Below are positions 1-7,793 of a DNA stretch of 64,000 bases, piece by piece; position 1 is the stretch's first letter; each line of letters starts with the position of its first letter. The translations under genes were made by a program, and so were the position numbers. Under the pieces are notes generated by a model. That model had not been told where the DNA came from, ran no database searches, and saw only the letters and a list, made by a program, of their open reading frames with translations. The stretch comes from Listeria weihenstephanensis (GTDB taxonomy: Bacteria; Bacillota; Bacilli; Lactobacillales; Listeriaceae): positions 62,001-126,000 of the forward strand of contig NZ_CP011102.1 of assembly GCF_003534205.1 (NCBI RefSeq). Reading direction: 5' to 3'.

Positions 1-1
1 C

Positions 2-271
2 GCGGGAAGAAGAGGCGCTTTCAGAGCCGCTAAAAGGAAATTTGGAATACCTATGTCGCAACATCCAACTAGCGTTAAACCTGCAAAAAACAGGCAGGGT
101 AAAGGAATACCGGGACGAGACTATACATTTGGAAAAGGTAAGAGAAAGAGAGTTATTAGAGACCATTCTGGCGGACATAGGTATAAAGATGATCCTTCGC
201 AAAATAGAGGGCCTCATTTTAACGGTAAGAATGGTCGTCATTATGACTATTTTGGAAGGTTGGCATGGTAA
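2..271 (+). CDS. C-terminal end of a polymorphic-toxin-like protein (5' truncated)
   Basis: The frame is open from the window edge to the stop at 269-271, so the gene starts outside the window. The tail carries the stretch GAFRAAKRKFGIPMSQHP, then RDHSGGHRY, GPHFN and HYDY. The alanine/arginine lead-in with IPMSQ and a His-rich DHxxGH...GPHFN core is what I recall from nuclease-type C-terminal domains of polymorphic toxins; family assignment is inference. The next gene overlaps its last codons, the usual toxin-immunity layout. The N-terminal delivery module (LXG, WapA or Rhs type) cannot be seen. Confidence 0.6.
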   Translation, partial: AGRRGAFRAAKRKFGIPMSQHPTSVKPAKNRQGKGIPGRDYTFGKGKRKRVIRDHSGGHRYKDDPSQNRGPHFNGKNGRHYDYFGRLAW

Positions 272-1143
272 TTATGAGTAAAGTATGGACTGAATTTAAG
301 AAAAATGGACTAAATCCAGAGCTGAATTGTGTGGCGATAAATGGTATTGAAATGGAAATTGGTCAACAAAACTATCAGAGGTATTGTATAGAAATACTAA
401 GTGATATCTTACCTGGAAACTCTGATATGAATTACTTCGCTCTGATAGTTGAAGAGATAGAATTCCCCACACGTGTAGATCATTATAAAAAGGTTTGGAG
501 CAAAAATAAAGATGTTATTAACAGTACGGAGTGTAGCTTATCTCAAGAATATGCAGAGGAAATAGATGGGGTAACTTTCTTTTATGGAGTTGTTGAAATT
601 AAGGATAATATATCCAAAAATATAATGAGCATAATTAATGGAATCCCAGATGCTATAGTCTTTGGTGAAATGACAAAATTGGAAAATTTAGATATACCAG
701 CTATATTTCAAGATGAGTTTATAAAAGTGAATAGTGATGATACTTTTACACAACGTGATTATCCAATTTATTTTCAGATGATGGATTCTGGATTTGAAAT
801 ATGTCTTTATGTTTTTCTTTCTATTCCTTTTTCATCAAATATAGAAGGGAATGTTGAAATAGATACGGAAAGATTGAAAGTTGAACTGAAAGAAATAGAG
901 AATGAAAATTGGACAATCGATGGGAAAAAGGTTTTTATCTTCAGTATTCATGATAATAGGTTTGGAATAGTGGGAGATGGAACTGTAGTGCCAGACTTCT
1001 TTTGGATGATAGGTTGCATTGAAGAAGATGGGCTTTGGGTAGATTTGTCCAGTGGGAATCATTGTGTCTATGAACAAACAGATCAAGGAATATTTTTGCT
1101 GTTTGATGAAATAAGGAGTTTTGTTGAGGCATGTAAGAGTTAA
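265..1143 (+). CDS. Putative immunity protein for the upstream toxin
   Basis: A 292-residue acidic, soluble protein with no signal peptide or membrane segment. It is AT-rich compared with the core genes of the window. The start at 265 overlaps the toxin stop by 7 bp and has GGAAGG at 254-259 (close spacing); an in-frame ATG at 274 is the alternative. I do not recognise a domain. The call as immunity protein rests only on tight coupling to the toxin-like tail. Its size would allow two domains. Confidence 0.5.
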   Translation: MVIMSKVWTEFKKNGLNPELNCVAINGIEMEIGQQNYQRYCIEILSDILPGNSDMNYFALIVEEIEFPTRVDHYKKVWSKNKDVINSTECSLSQEYAEEIDGVTFFYGVVEIKDNISKNIMSIINGIPDAIVFGEMTKLENLDIPAIFQDEFIKVNSDDTFTQRDYPIYFQMMDSGFEICLYVFLSIPFSSNIEGNVEIDTERLKVELKEIENENWTIDGKKVFIFSIHDNRFGIVGDGTVVPDFFWMIGCIEEDGLWVDLSSGNHCVYEQTDQGIFLLFDEIRSFVEACKS

Positions 1144-1191
1144 TTAGGTTTTGATAAAAATAGTATCAAATATGTTCAAGGAGGAACAAAA

Positions 1192-1755
1192 ATGTCCACA
1201 AAATTCATGTATGAACGTTTACTAAAATGCCAACAGGAGCAGAAACTCGTGGCTATCTACACGGTTCGCGAAGCAGATTATTTCGAGGCGGGGTACATCG
1301 AAGCGCTCACTGCAAGCGACGTCATGTTCCGTGCAAGGCGCGCGGATGGCTATGAGGAAGGGTTTGTTGTGCTACCACTGGAAATGGTGTATCGCATCGA
1401 AATCGACACGGCTTTTCTGAAAACCGCAGAATTACTGGCGAAACAGCTAGGCCAACCGAGAAGTCCGGCGTTCTTTGACAAAGCACCAAACAAAAAGCAT
1501 TCGCTATTCGAAATTGCGGTGGATCATGTGTATCAAAATGAGGAAATCGCAGTTATCGAAATCCTAGGAGACGAGGCTCAGGTTGCAGGGATTATCGTTG
1601 GGAGTGATTATGAAGGCTTGGAAGTCAGTCTAGTCACCGATGAAGGACGCCCAGATGGCACTTGTTGGATTAAAAAAGAAGACATTATTGCGGTTCGTTT
1701 TGGCGGTAGCGTCGAGCAAGATATGATGCAGAAACTTCGGAAGCAAGCGAGGTAA
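1192..1755 (+). CDS. Uncharacterised 187-aa protein, source of a partial duplication
   Basis: Preceded by an excellent AGGAGG site at 1179-1184. The product is soluble and acidic, with no recognised catalytic motif. Codons are less AT-rich than in the flanking toxin/immunity genes, suggesting it is an older resident. The last ~83 codons and the following terminator recur almost identically at 5776-6062, as a fragment without its own start region. Function unknown; its position next to toxin/immunity modules may be only a shared recombination hotspot. Confidence 0.6.
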   Translation: MSTKFMYERLLKCQQEQKLVAIYTVREADYFEAGYIEALTASDVMFRARRADGYEEGFVVLPLEMVYRIEIDTAFLKTAELLAKQLGQPRSPAFFDKAPNKKHSLFEIAVDHVYQNEEIAVIEILGDEAQVAGIIVGSDYEGLEVSLVTDEGRPDGTCWIKKEDIIAVRFGGSVEQDMMQKLRKQAR

Positions 1756-1757
1756 GA

Positions 1758-1802
1758 TGGGAGCGGGCTCTTCTCAGGATTTGGAGGAGAGCTTGTTTTT
1801 AT
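1758..1802 (+). terminator. Rho-independent terminator after the 187-aa gene
   Basis: GGCTCTTCTC pairs with the downstream GAGGAGAGCTT (some G-U pairs) and is followed by TTTTT. Related sequences follow the duplicated fragment (6028-6070) and the AraC-type gene (10019-10060), so this terminator travels as part of a repeated cassette end. Confidence 0.6.
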
Positions 1803-1836
1803 AGTGCGCTCAGAATGTGCAAATGCTAAGTGGTGA

Positions 1837-2049
1837 CAGTTCCCTATAGGCTTAGCAATAGTATATGAAGAGAGAGAACCAGCGCTATTTCTAGTATATA
1901 CAAGGATAATGAATTGCAAGCTACCGAAACAAGTGCATACTTTAAATCAGTCACTACAAAACTTTCTACGAAATAATGACAGTGCGCTTCTTCAAAAAAT
2001 CGAGTCCAATCGTATCGTTGTAAAAGAAGATTTATTAGGTATACAATAA
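1837..2049 (+). pseudogene. Possible C-terminal gene remnant
   Basis: An open frame of 71 codons begins right after a stop at 1834-1836 and ends at 2047-2049. It has no ribosome binding site at its few internal ATGs. Composition (Leu/Gln/Asn/Lys) is protein-like but I recognise no family. Best read as the decayed tail of a lost gene in this accessory region; it could also be chance. The rest of the gap 1803-2177 shows nothing definite. Confidence 0.25.
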
Positions 2050-2177
2050 GGTATAGAGCCACTAATAGGAATTACCAAGGGGTGAATTAAGTTTTAATCT
2101 AGTGGAAGACAAAAATAAATATGCTAGGTATATAATTGTTCACCTACTATTTAAAATAATGAAGAGGTGCTGAAATA

Positions 2178-2591
2178 ATGAAAATTGCGTTTATTTGTAT
2201 TCATAATTCGTGTCGGTCACAGATGGCGGAAGCATGGGGTAATAAATTATTAAGTGATATCAGCGAAATTTACTCTGCGGGTACGGAAGAGTATCCCGAA
2301 GTAAAGCCGTTAGCAGTAGCAGTTATGAGTGAAGTTGGGATTGACACATCAGATCAGTATCCAAAACTATTAAAAGATATTCCTCCAAAGCTTGATATTT
2401 TGATTACTATGGGATGCGGAGTCGAATGTCCGTATGTGCCAGCCATTTACCGAGAGGATTGGGGTTTAGATGATCCAAGTGGTGGTCCGATTGAAGACTT
2501 CCGTATTACGCGTGATTTAATAGAAGAACGAGTAAAGCAACTTAGAGAAAGAATCTTAAATGGGGATCTTAAGAATAAGCTTACAAAGTAA
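2178..2591 (+). CDS. Arsenate reductase-like protein, LMW phosphatase fold
   Basis: 137 residues. The P-loop CIHNSCRS (Cys7, Arg13; CX5R) sits at the N terminus, and DDPSGG near residue 98 provides the Asp-Pro acid loop of low-molecular-weight phosphatases and thioredoxin-coupled ArsC. Cys80 and Cys84 (MGCGVECP) could be the redox cysteines, although their spacing is shorter than the 82/89 pair of Bacillus ArsC. The predicted reaction is reduction of arsenate to arsenite. No arsB or arsR lies next to it, so it is an orphan. RBS is GAGGTG at 2163-2168. It is AT-rich, consistent with acquisition. Confidence 0.8.
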   Translation: MKIAFICIHNSCRSQMAEAWGNKLLSDISEIYSAGTEEYPEVKPLAVAVMSEVGIDTSDQYPKLLKDIPPKLDILITMGCGVECPYVPAIYREDWGLDDPSGGPIEDFRITRDLIEERVKQLRERILNGDLKNKLTK

Positions 2592-2665
2592 ATACTATAT
2601 TTAGCAAAAAAGTCTATTCCATGGTTATGAACAAAAAAATTCTTTAGAAATAAAAGTGGTGTTGC

Positions 2666-4039
2666 GGGTTTGTCAAGAAAAGTGTGTAATTAAGAAATAG
2701 AGATATAATGCGACACACGATTCTCAAGGGAATCCAAAAGAAGGAGCTGGTTCATGACAAGCGACCAGTTTTGAATGTGTCCCTCTGACCATTTCGAATG
2801 TAGTTCTTTCACGCGTAAATAAAGGACTTTGAGTAAGGCGTTTTCCTGTGGGAAGGCGCCTTTCTTTGTGACTTTTCGAAAACTGGCGTGGACACTCTCC
2901 ACGGCATTCGTGGTATACATGATTTTACGGATGGCGCTGCCATAATCAAATAATTGTTCCACATGCTTGAAATTCCGTACCCAAACATCGATGGCACCTG
3001 GATACTGACTCCACTGTTGTCGAAAGGTCTCTAATTGGCTTTGGCACGCTTTTAGTGAAGGCGCACCATACAATTTCTTAAGCGAAGCCGTAAAGGCTTT
3101 ATAATCTTTGGATGGGACGTAACGAAGGGAATTCCGAACGAGATGGACGATGCAACGTTGGACAACCACTGTTGGGAAAATAGCTTTAGCGCCTTCTTCT
3201 AAACCAGATACACCATCCATCGAAAGGAAGAAAACATCCTCTACACCACGCGCTTTTAATTCATCAAAAATTTGCATCCATCTATTTTTGCTTTCACTCT
3301 CATTGAGCCAAAGGCCGAGTATTTCTTTGTCTCCCTGCAGCGTATAGCCTAGAATGGTATAGACGGCGTAGCCTTTGGCTTCATAACCATCTCGAATCGT
3401 TACGTACATGCAGTCTACGAATAAAAAGGCATAGCACTTAGACAATGGGCGACTCTGCCACGTTTCTAATTCTGATAGGACTGTATCTGTGATGTTTGAA
3501 ATCATTTCATGGGAAATTTGAAAACCATAAATATCTTCGATTGTCTTGGCTATATCTCGTTGTGACATGCCACGCGCATACATAGCTAACACCTTATTTT
3601 CAATCGCGGAGACATCTTTCTGACGCTTCGGAATAAGTTGCGGTTCAAAGGTACCAGAACGATCTCGTGGCACATCAATAGGAACTTCGCCATAGCTTGT
3701 TCTCACCGTTTTAGTCCCATAACCATTACGTCGATTATCATCTTCCTTATCTTCACGAGAATGCGCGCTATACCCAAGATGATGTTCCATTTCTCCTTGT
3801 AATAACTGCTCAAAGAGCGGTCCAAATACGTCTTTCAGGGCACTTTGCATCTCTTCCACAGACTCCGGCTGGTATTCTTCCACAATGGCTTTCGCAAGGG
3901 CAACGGTTTTAGGATCAGGCTTTTTCTTTGGCATCGTGTTCTCATCCTTTCAAGTTTTTTATTCATTGTACCAAAAAAGAAAAACTGCATAAACAATGAA
4001 CCTAGGATTCATTATTTACACAGTTTATTTTACACTCCC
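2666..4039 (-). mobile_element. IS256-family insertion sequence, complete
   Basis: One transposase ORF is bounded by imperfect inverted ends: about 20 of 27 positions match between the left end starting at 2666 (GGGTTTGTCAAG...) and the reverse complement of the right end ending at 4039 (GGGAGTGTAAAA...). The flanks at 2658-2665 and 4040-4047 are the identical 8-mer GGTGTTGC, a target duplication of the length expected for IS256. The insertion split one arm of a terminator hairpin; the duplication restores an intact hairpin on the right side. Confidence 0.9.
2690..3934 (-). CDS. IS256-family transposase (Mutator-type DDE)
   Basis: 414 residues, the usual family length, apparently full length. 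Catalytic residues are visible as Asp in LFVDCMYV, Asp in LSMDGVSGL and Glu in TTNAVESVHASFRK. The N-terminal segment GEMEHHLGYSAHSREDKEDD...NGY is typical of the family. AAAGGATG precedes the start. No frameshift or internal stop is present, so the element may still be active. Confidence 0.95.
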   Translation of the reverse strand: MPKKKPDPKTVALAKAIVEEYQPESVEEMQSALKDVFGPLFEQLLQGEMEHHLGYSAHSREDKEDDNRRNGYGTKTVRTSYGEVPIDVPRDRSGTFEPQLIPKRQKDVSAIENKVLAMYARGMSQRDIAKTIEDIYGFQISHEMISNITDTVLSELETWQSRPLSKCYAFLFVDCMYVTIRDGYEAKGYAVYTILGYTLQGDKEILGLWLNESESKNRWMQIFDELKARGVEDVFFLSMDGVSGLEEGAKAIFPTVVVQRCIVHLVRNSLRYVPSKDYKAFTASLKKLYGAPSLKACQSQLETFRQQWSQYPGAIDVWVRNFKHVEQLFDYGSAIRKIMYTTNAVESVHASFRKVTKKGAFPQENALLKVLYLRVKELHSKWSEGHIQNWSLVMNQLLLLDSLENRVSHYISIS

Positions 4040-4069
4040 GGTGTTGCAAATTTTTAGTTTTGCAACACC
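4040..4069 (-). terminator. Hairpin terminator that was the IS256 target
   Basis: GGTGTTGCAAA and TTTGCAACACC form a perfect 11-bp stem around a short AT-rich loop. Before insertion the minus-strand hairpin would have been followed by a T-rich stretch (complement of 2640-2657), fitting a terminator for the hydrolase gene on the minus strand. The IS now separates hairpin and T-tract. Confidence 0.55.
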
Positions 4070-4094
4070 ATCATTTTACAAATTATGTGGAATA

Positions 4095-4922
4095 CTAATA
4101 GCTTTTTTTACTTTCATCAATAAACATGAACACTTCATTTACAACCCTATCTGGGCAGTCAAGTTCCATCAGATGGCATTCACCACCTAAGATTACTGCT
4201 CTACTACCTTTTGTATTCCTCATTGCGTACATATTACTATCGAAATAATCTTCAAATAGGGGATCGATTGTACCAAACATATATCCTACTGGAATGGACA
4301 TGTTCTCAAGTGCCTCTTTGCACGCTTCCTGAGTTGCCCATATTTTTTCAGGTGATGTGGCATACTCTTCTATTGCCGGATTCGGAGCACCGCCACCGAG
4401 TGCAGCCATTTCTTCCATTTTAGCTTTCAGACCTTCAGGTTTTCTCATTGCTACAGCCATCATCTTAGTAGGATCCTCTCCATCAAGTAAATCAAACCAT
4501 TTTCTACTGTTTTGCTTGCGAAGATGAGGTGCCAAATAGAAGCTAGAAAAGGTTTCTAGTACTTCTGGATGTTCTTTTACAAGATACCAGCCTGGCACTG
4601 TACCATGACATTTTCCATTATAATGAAATTTTGTAATACCTAATTTTTGAGAGAAGTCGTAAATATCTTTTCCCCATTGCCTACCCCAGTGTGTTGTACC
4701 ATCTGGATTCAATTCATCGGTAATACCATCAAAACGCATAACAACACCATATACATGATATCTTTTAGCAAGTCCTTCAATTACTGGCATTAGAGTGTGA
4801 AAATAAAAAGCACCTGCAATCAGCACCTCTTTATTCTCTTTGCCATATTCACAATATGTGAGTTCAGCACCATTATCCAGTACAACTGATTTACTTTCAC
4901 CTTTAATTTTGTTAGCTTCCAT
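4095..4922 (-). CDS. Alpha/beta-hydrolase with a Cys in the nucleophile elbow
   Basis: 275 residues, cytosolic. The elbow reads GKCHG (context YNGKCHGTVPG), so the GxSxG serine is replaced by cysteine as in dienelactone-hydrolase-like enzymes; FGTIDP and GGECHLM provide plausible Asp and His. Substrate unknown. It is transcribed divergently from a TetR-type regulator 152 bp away, a common arrangement in which the regulator controls the enzyme. Start chosen at 4922 with GAGGAGGAA just upstream on the minus strand. The region is AT-rich. Confidence 0.7.
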   Translation of the reverse strand: MEANKIKGESKSVVLDNGAELTYCEYGKENKEVLIAGAFYFHTLMPVIEGLAKRYHVYGVVMRFDGITDELNPDGTTHWGRQWGKDIYDFSQKLGITKFHYNGKCHGTVPGWYLVKEHPEVLETFSSFYLAPHLRKQNSRKWFDLLDGEDPTKMMAVAMRKPEGLKAKMEEMAALGGGAPNPAIEEYATSPEKIWATQEACKEALENMSIPVGYMFGTIDPLFEDYFDSNMYAMRNTKGSRAVILGGECHLMELDCPDRVVNEVFMFIDESKKSY

Positions 4923-4996
4923 GTTTCTTCCTCCTCATTTATAAAATATAATTTTTTTAATATCTCTATATTATAAAGATTTTTGAATTATTACAA

Positions 4997-5040
4997 TGGA
5001 CAGTATCATACTATGTGATATAATAACTATACATGTAGTT
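4997..5040 (+). promoter_or_regulatory. tetR promoter with candidate palindromic operator
   Basis: TGGACA (4997-5002), 16-bp spacer and TATAAT (5019-5024) make a good sigma-A promoter. Two small inverted repeats overlap or follow it: TATCA...TGATA at 5004-5020 and AACTA...TAGTT at 5025-5040. Either could be the TetR-type operator; this is inference from position. Confidence 0.4.
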
Positions 5041-5074
5041 CATAAAAATATAATATTGTACGAAAGGAATAAAA

Positions 5075-5662
5075 ATGCCTAAAAAAGAAGACTTAAGAGT
5101 AATTAAAACGAAAAAAAATATTGAATATACTTTCTTTGAGCTTTTAAAGACGATGCCTTTTGAAAAAGTAACAGTTAGGCTAATTATTGAAAAGGCATTA
5201 ATTAGTAAAGGGACTTTTTATAGCCATTATCTTGATAAGTATGACCTAGCTGAGAAAGTTGTTCATCAACATTTAAGCAAGTTCCAAGCCGGAGTGGCAG
5301 AACGTCTCGAAGGAATCCAGAATAACGAAGATTATGATGTATTGTGGAGTTCACTTCGCGAATCGATATCTACAATTATCGTAGATATAAAAACTTTAAA
5401 GAAACTACATATTGAGGGTATGGACATTGAAACAAGCATAAAAAATATTTTACAAGAAGAATATGTCAGGTATGCAGAAGTCCAAAATATTCAAATAAAA
5501 AACATACGTTTACAATCAGCAATCATTGCGTCGCTTGCAATAGAATACATTACCTACATTCAGGAATATGATGAATTGATTGAAATGCCTGATTATATTC
5601 AAAGTATTCACGAGATTTCTACCCAATATCTTTCCTACCTTAAGCATACAAAAAAAACATAG
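5075..5662 (+). CDS. TetR/AcrR-family transcriptional regulator
   Basis: 195 residues. An N-terminal TetR-type helix-turn-helix spans roughly residues 10-58: FFELLKTMPFEKVTVRLIIE, then ALISKGTFYSHYLDKYDLAEKV, where the GTFYSHY recognition helix is characteristic. The C-terminal half is an unassigned helical ligand domain of the kind seen in DhaS-like TetR proteins. It is divergent from the hydrolase gene and probably represses it and itself. RBS is GAAAGGAA. Confidence 0.85.
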   Translation: MPKKEDLRVIKTKKNIEYTFFELLKTMPFEKVTVRLIIEKALISKGTFYSHYLDKYDLAEKVVHQHLSKFQAGVAERLEGIQNNEDYDVLWSSLRESISTIIVDIKTLKKLHIEGMDIETSIKNILQEEYVRYAEVQNIQIKNIRLQSAIIASLAIEYITYIQEYDELIEMPDYIQSIHEISTQYLSYLKHTKKT

Positions 5663-5775
5663 CTATGAAATACGCTCACTTATTGTTAGCAGAGTAAAAT
5701 AAAGAAATGAGTTTTATTTGAAGATGTGCTGACTTGATTACTATATTGGCAACATAGCAAAAGATATAAACCCGA

Positions 5776-6025
5776 ATTCGAAATTGCGGTGGATCATGTG
5801 TATCAAAACGAGAAAATTGCGGGTATCGAAATCCTAGGAGACGAGGCTCAGGTTGCGGGGATTATCGTTGGGAGTGATTATGAAGGCTTGGAAGTCAGTC
5901 TAGTCACCGATGAAGGACGCCCAGATGGCACTTGCTGGATTAAAAAAGAAGACATTATTGCGGTTCGATTTGGTGGTAGCGTTGAGCAAGATATGATGCA
6001 GAAACTTCGGAAGCAAGCGAGGTAA
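5776..6025 (+). pseudogene. Duplicated 3' fragment of the 187-aa gene
   Basis: From 5776 the sequence matches 1506-1755 with only scattered substitutions, and the match continues through the stop into the terminator. The copy lacks the first ~100 codons and has no ribosome binding site before the internal ATG at 5789; upstream is unrelated AT-rich DNA. The reading frame is intact, so the copy is recent or was exchanged by recombination. Probably not expressed. Confidence 0.75.
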
Positions 6026-6027
6026 GA

Positions 6028-6070
6028 TGGGAACAGGCTCTTCTCGAGTTTTGAGGGGGGCTTGTATTTT
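6028..6070 (+). terminator. Terminator copy after the duplicated fragment
   Basis: CTCTTCTCGAGTTTTGAGGG followed by a T-rich run. It is a variant of the terminator at 1758-1802. Confidence 0.45.
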
Positions 6071-6090
6071 GAGAAGAAAGAGGGATTAAC

Positions 6091-6711
6091 TTGTTAAAGA
6101 AAGAAAATGCAGTTATTAGCAAGTTCAATATTAAAGGTATTGATCAAATAGGTGAAGATATACCACTAATGGAGATATTTGAAGAAAATGAAGAATTAAC
6201 ATTTGGTGTAGATTTTCTTCCAAAACCGATGATGAATACGTATATTTATGACAGTTATTTCAATATTTATTATAGGAACGGCAGTCGTAATAATGTAAGA
6301 GAGCACAAGAAGTACGAAATGCGTTTTCTGAAAGTGATTCTTACCATTATGGGCTATAGTCATGACCTGTATATTGAAAGTGAAGAATTGCGAAAGGGTC
6401 ACGGAGAAAGCTTCGCGAAGATTCCAGCAGAAGAGATGGGAAATGTATATTTAGCGAAAAATAGAAATAGTTTAGCAAAGGCATTCTCAATAAATATAGG
6501 ACGCAAAGGAAAAAAGCTAGATCAGCAAATGGATTTACCGGCAATTTTAAAGAAAGCTCTAAGGGATAAAACAGAAGTTACGATTTATCTTTGTGATTTA
6601 AAGTTGATTTTATTTATAACTGATTTGTATGTATCCTGTTTGGCTGAGGAGAAGCAAGCCAAAGAATTTTTAGAGGGTATATGTAATGTGGAAGGGCTGT
6701 ATGTAAGATAA
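6091..6711 (+). CDS. Uncharacterised 206-aa soluble protein
   Basis: Starts with TTG at 6091 behind AAGAGGGA. No signal peptide, membrane segment or recognised motif; rich in Lys/Glu/Ile. It leads a same-strand string of genes that continues through five tiny membrane-protein genes to the DUF1871-like gene at 9026, with short gaps and individual ribosome binding sites. The context (accessory, toxin/immunity debris on both sides) suggests an immunity-type or effector-related protein, but nothing in the sequence proves it. Confidence 0.5.
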   Translation: MLKKENAVISKFNIKGIDQIGEDIPLMEIFEENEELTFGVDFLPKPMMNTYIYDSYFNIYYRNGSRNNVREHKKYEMRFLKVILTIMGYSHDLYIESEELRKGHGESFAKIPAEEMGNVYLAKNRNSLAKAFSINIGRKGKKLDQQMDLPAILKKALRDKTEVTIYLCDLKLILFITDLYVSCLAEEKQAKEFLEGICNVEGLYVR

Positions 6712-6768
6712 TTGTTGAAGTAGGCTGATTTATGAAGAAATAACATACATATAGGCGGTGGGGTCTTT

Positions 6769-6936
6769 GTGGATTCATTATTAAATATATCTATACATTT
6801 GTTATTGATGATTATGATACTAGTTTTAATAGGTATTAAGAAATTTAAATGGGGTGCTCTTGATAGAGGAGTTTCGTATATCATGTTGGGTGTATGGCTA
6901 CTAATCGTTGGTCTAGGTTTTTATGTAACAATATAA
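6769..6936 (+). CDS. Small two-helix membrane protein A (55 aa)
   Basis: GTG start at 6769 behind GGCGGTGGGG. The product has two hydrophobic segments (about residues 5-23 and 36-54) separated by a short basic loop containing KKFKWG, so both ends likely lie outside and the loop in the cytoplasm. No family recognised. First of five consecutive genes with this architecture. Confidence 0.55.
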   Translation: MDSLLNISIHLLLMIMILVLIGIKKFKWGALDRGVSYIMLGVWLLIVGLGFYVTI

Positions 6937-6954
6937 CGTCGAGGTAGGTGGGAA

Positions 6955-7152
6955 ATGGAGTTTTCAAATATATATCGTTTTGTTTATTTTGCGGTGTTTT
7001 TGCTTCTGTTTTTGGTCACTGTGGTACTTTATTTTGCAATGAAAGCCTACGGACATACTAAGTGGCTAACCCTCAGCTCGATTTGTGTATTTTTGTTGAT
7101 TGTTGGGGTTTATGCCAAGTATGTGGTGGATACTTTTATTTATTATGAGTGA
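6955..7152 (+). CDS. Small two-helix membrane protein B (65 aa)
   Basis: ATG start with GGTAGGTGGG upstream, 18 bp after gene A. Two hydrophobic helices (about 9-29 and 38-58) flank a loop with KAYGHTKW. It lacks a signal-peptidase site, so it is probably an integral hairpin protein. Function unknown. Confidence 0.55.
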   Translation: MEFSNIYRFVYFAVFLLLFLVTVVLYFAMKAYGHTKWLTLSSICVFLLIVGVYAKYVVDTFIYYE

Positions 7153-7171
7153 CGCAAAGGAGTTATGAAGC

Positions 7172-7351
7172 ATGTGGGGATTTATTTTATATTTGGTTGG
7201 TGGGATTATTAGTTCTGTTGTCGGGATTATTGTACTTGATAGCAAAACTTCCATTATTAAAAAAATGATAGGCGTGGTGTTTTTTCTAGGTCTAGGGTCT
7301 GTGCTATTAAAAAATGCATGGGAGAGTGGTAAGGCGGTGTTTGGTGGATGA
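7172..7351 (+). CDS. Small two-helix membrane protein C (59 aa)
   Basis: ATG at 7172 with AAAGGAG at 7157-7163. Helices at about 3-22 and 33-47 surround a DSKTSIIKK loop; both are glycine-rich. An out-of-frame ATG at 7165 gives only 15 codons. Function unknown; same architecture as its neighbours without obvious sequence identity. Confidence 0.5.
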   Translation: MWGFILYLVGGIISSVVGIIVLDSKTSIIKKMIGVVFFLGLGSVLLKNAWESGKAVFGG

Positions 7352-7382
7352 AGGTGACTGTGCGCCAAAGGAGAGGTGAATC

Positions 7383-7535
7383 ATGATTGAGCTTATAAAC
7401 GATTTTCTCTACATATTTATTGTAAGTGCATGTCTCATGTTAGTGAATTTTAAAAACGAGAAATGGAAAAGTTTTTGGGGCGTATTATTCACGTTTTGGT
7501 TGCTGATTACTGTGAGTGTAGTGATATTTTTGTAG
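7383..7535 (+). CDS. Small two-helix membrane protein D (50 aa)
   Basis: ATG at 7383 with AAAGGAGAGG at 7368-7377. Two hydrophobic segments flank the loop NFKNEKWKSFWG. The first codons contain a 21-nt stretch (7392-7412) repeated exactly at 10072-10092 near the toxin-tail remnant, showing that a second copy of this gene once existed there or was used in recombination. Confidence 0.5.
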   Translation: MIELINDFLYIFIVSACLMLVNFKNEKWKSFWGVLFTFWLLITVSVVIFL

Positions 7536-7553
7536 TTGAAGGGAGTGGCAAAA

Positions 7554-7736
7554 ATGTATCAAGAAGCGAGTTTGATGGCGTTAATAGGCAATTTTATAAT
7601 AGTAGTTGTTATGCTTGTTATTTATAAGACGAAAATTTATAAAACACGAAGGAAAATAGCTGCGTTGCTCGTTGTGTGCCTGTTTTTTATTGCAACTGTG
7701 GTATATGCGGTGCCTAAGATACTTGCTTGGGTTTGA
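7554..7736 (+). CDS. Small two-helix membrane protein E (60 aa)
   Basis: ATG at 7554 is preferred over the in-frame TTG at 7536 because GGGAG (7541-7545) lies 8 nt upstream. Two helices flank a strongly basic loop (YKTKIYKTRRK), placing the loop in the cytoplasm. Last of the five-gene run. Function unknown. Confidence 0.5.
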   Translation: MYQEASLMALIGNFIIVVVMLVIYKTKIYKTRRKIAALLVVCLFFIATVVYAVPKILAWV

Positions 7737-7793
7737 TTATTATACAGAGTGGAAAAAGCAAAACAGAAAAATGAGAGTATTCGGAGGTGTAAC

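Noticed and set aside
42..281. 79-residue frame at the left edge
   Set aside because: Overlaps the toxin tail in another frame; the frame open from position 2 has the recognisable motifs and the coupled stop.
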